DNA of 5,164 nt. Origin: an uncultured Clostridium sp. GTDB taxonomy: Bacteria; Bacillota; Clostridia; Christensenellales; Pumilibacteraceae. The number at the start of each line of letters is the position of its first letter. Position 1 is the first letter of the stretch. The stretch spans positions 1 through 5,164 of the forward strand of contig USKH01000096.1 in the NCBI GenBank assembly GCA_900555125.1. The letters are read 5' to 3'. The notes under the pieces are model-generated. The model saw only the letters and a list, made by a program, of their open reading frames with translations, was not told where the DNA came from and made no database searches. Below, piece by piece: positions 4,988 to 5,164 of this stretch. The position numbers and the translations under genes were made by a program.

Positions 4988-5164
4988 TTTAAACCTCCAT
5001 AAATCGCCGGGTGAACGATTGCCCCGAATCGATAGTTTCCGCCCAAAGCGAAATCGCACAATCCGACTAAAAAATCGTTTTCCGCGCGTTCTGTCTTTCC
5101 GTTTTTAACAAATTCCGCTCTATCGGGATGATACAGCGGAACCTTTCTTTTTTCGCCGCCCACT
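4984..5164 (-). CDS. spoIIGA: SpoIIGA, pro-sigma-E processing protease, C-terminal end only
   Basis: SpoIIGA is the membrane-bound aspartic-type protease that removes the pro-sequence of sigma-E after a signal from the forespore. Only the last 59 codons are visible (first complete codon at 5163-5161). Residues reading HPDRAEFV, FLVGLCDFALGG and YRFGAIVHPAIYGGLN resemble the conserved C-terminus of the family, in which a VGI-type strand is followed by a gly-rich turn and a LLHP-like end. The membrane helices and the catalytic Asp lie beyond the right edge. The stop TGA (4986-4984) overlaps the TTG start of sigE as TTGA, and the sigE ribosome binding site lies inside this gene, so the protease and its substrate are probably translated together. 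The short visible part alone would be weak evidence; position directly before sigE makes the call strong. Confidence 0.88.
   Translation of the reverse strand, partial: VGGEKRKVPLYHPDRAEFVKNGKTERAENDFLVGLCDFALGGNYRFGAIVHPAIYGGLN
4994..4998 (-). promoter_or_regulatory. Ribosome binding site that sets the TTG start of sigE
   Basis: GGAGG on the minus strand lies 6 bases before TTG at 4987-4985. The nearby ATG overlapping it (5001-4999) meets a stop after three codons (ATG GAG GTT TAA), and the in-frame ATG at 4930-4928 has no such site and would remove the pro-sequence. TTG is therefore the best start. Confidence 0.85.

Noticed and set aside
4814..5059. A separate 81-residue gene starting at GTG 5059
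   Set aside because: Its first part is spoIIGA read in the wrong frame and its middle is the sigE pro-sequence. The real start inside it is the TTG at 4987.
1..5164. CRISPR arrays, insertion sequences, tRNA or rRNA genes, riboswitches, prophage genes
   Set aside because: I saw no repeat arrays, transposase motifs, cloverleaf-like segments or long structured leaders; almost all bases are accounted for by seven protein genes and short gaps.

Overview
The window looks like a chromosomal stretch from an endospore-forming member of the Clostridia/Firmicutes, probably an uncultured anaerobe. The evidence is the sporulation set spoIIGA–sigE–sigG next to a YlmC/YmxH-type PRC-barrel gene and nrdR, ferrous-iron uptake by FeoA/FeoB, strong GGAGG-type ribosome binding sites, and GTG and TTG starts beside ATG. 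I cannot name a genus. Coding density is high, and I see no mobile element, tRNA, rRNA or CRISPR.

Layout. Positions 1-2770 (minus strand) hold a tight operon read right to left: nrdR, feoA, feoB. The genes are joined by 4-base overlaps (ATGA, then GTGA), and feoB runs off the left edge almost complete. A near-perfect housekeeping promoter (TTGACA, 18-base spacer, TATAAT with an extended TG) sits at 2805-2834 upstream of nrdR and is overlapped by two small dyads. Positions 2847-3278 (minus) encode a PRC-barrel protein with an unusual cysteine-rich tail. A divergent intergenic region of about 110 bases follows, with a 10-bp inverted repeat and a possible forespore-type promoter, and then sigG on the plus strand (3390-4163). 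An 85-base convergent gap with a terminator-like hairpin separates sigG from sigE (minus, 4249-4987). sigE overlaps the 3' end of spoIIGA (minus, 4984 to the right edge) by TTGA.

How the genes work together. SpoIIGA is the membrane protease that converts pro-sigma-E to active sigma-E in the mother cell, and sigma-G is the late forespore sigma factor. From memory, many clostridia carry spoIIGA, sigE, sigG, a ylmC-like gene and nrdR in this order on one strand. Here the order is kept but sigG alone points the other way. NrdR represses ribonucleotide reductase genes; its coupling to the Fe(II) transporter suggests a link between deoxynucleotide supply and iron supply.

Most notable points: (1) sigE cannot be read in one frame, because a +1 frameshift is needed at a GGGG run just after the pro-sequence; (2) sigG is inverted within the cluster; (3) feoAB is translationally coupled behind nrdR; (4) the PRC-barrel protein has seven cysteines in its tail. 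I see no wholly new system here; these are unusual versions of known parts.
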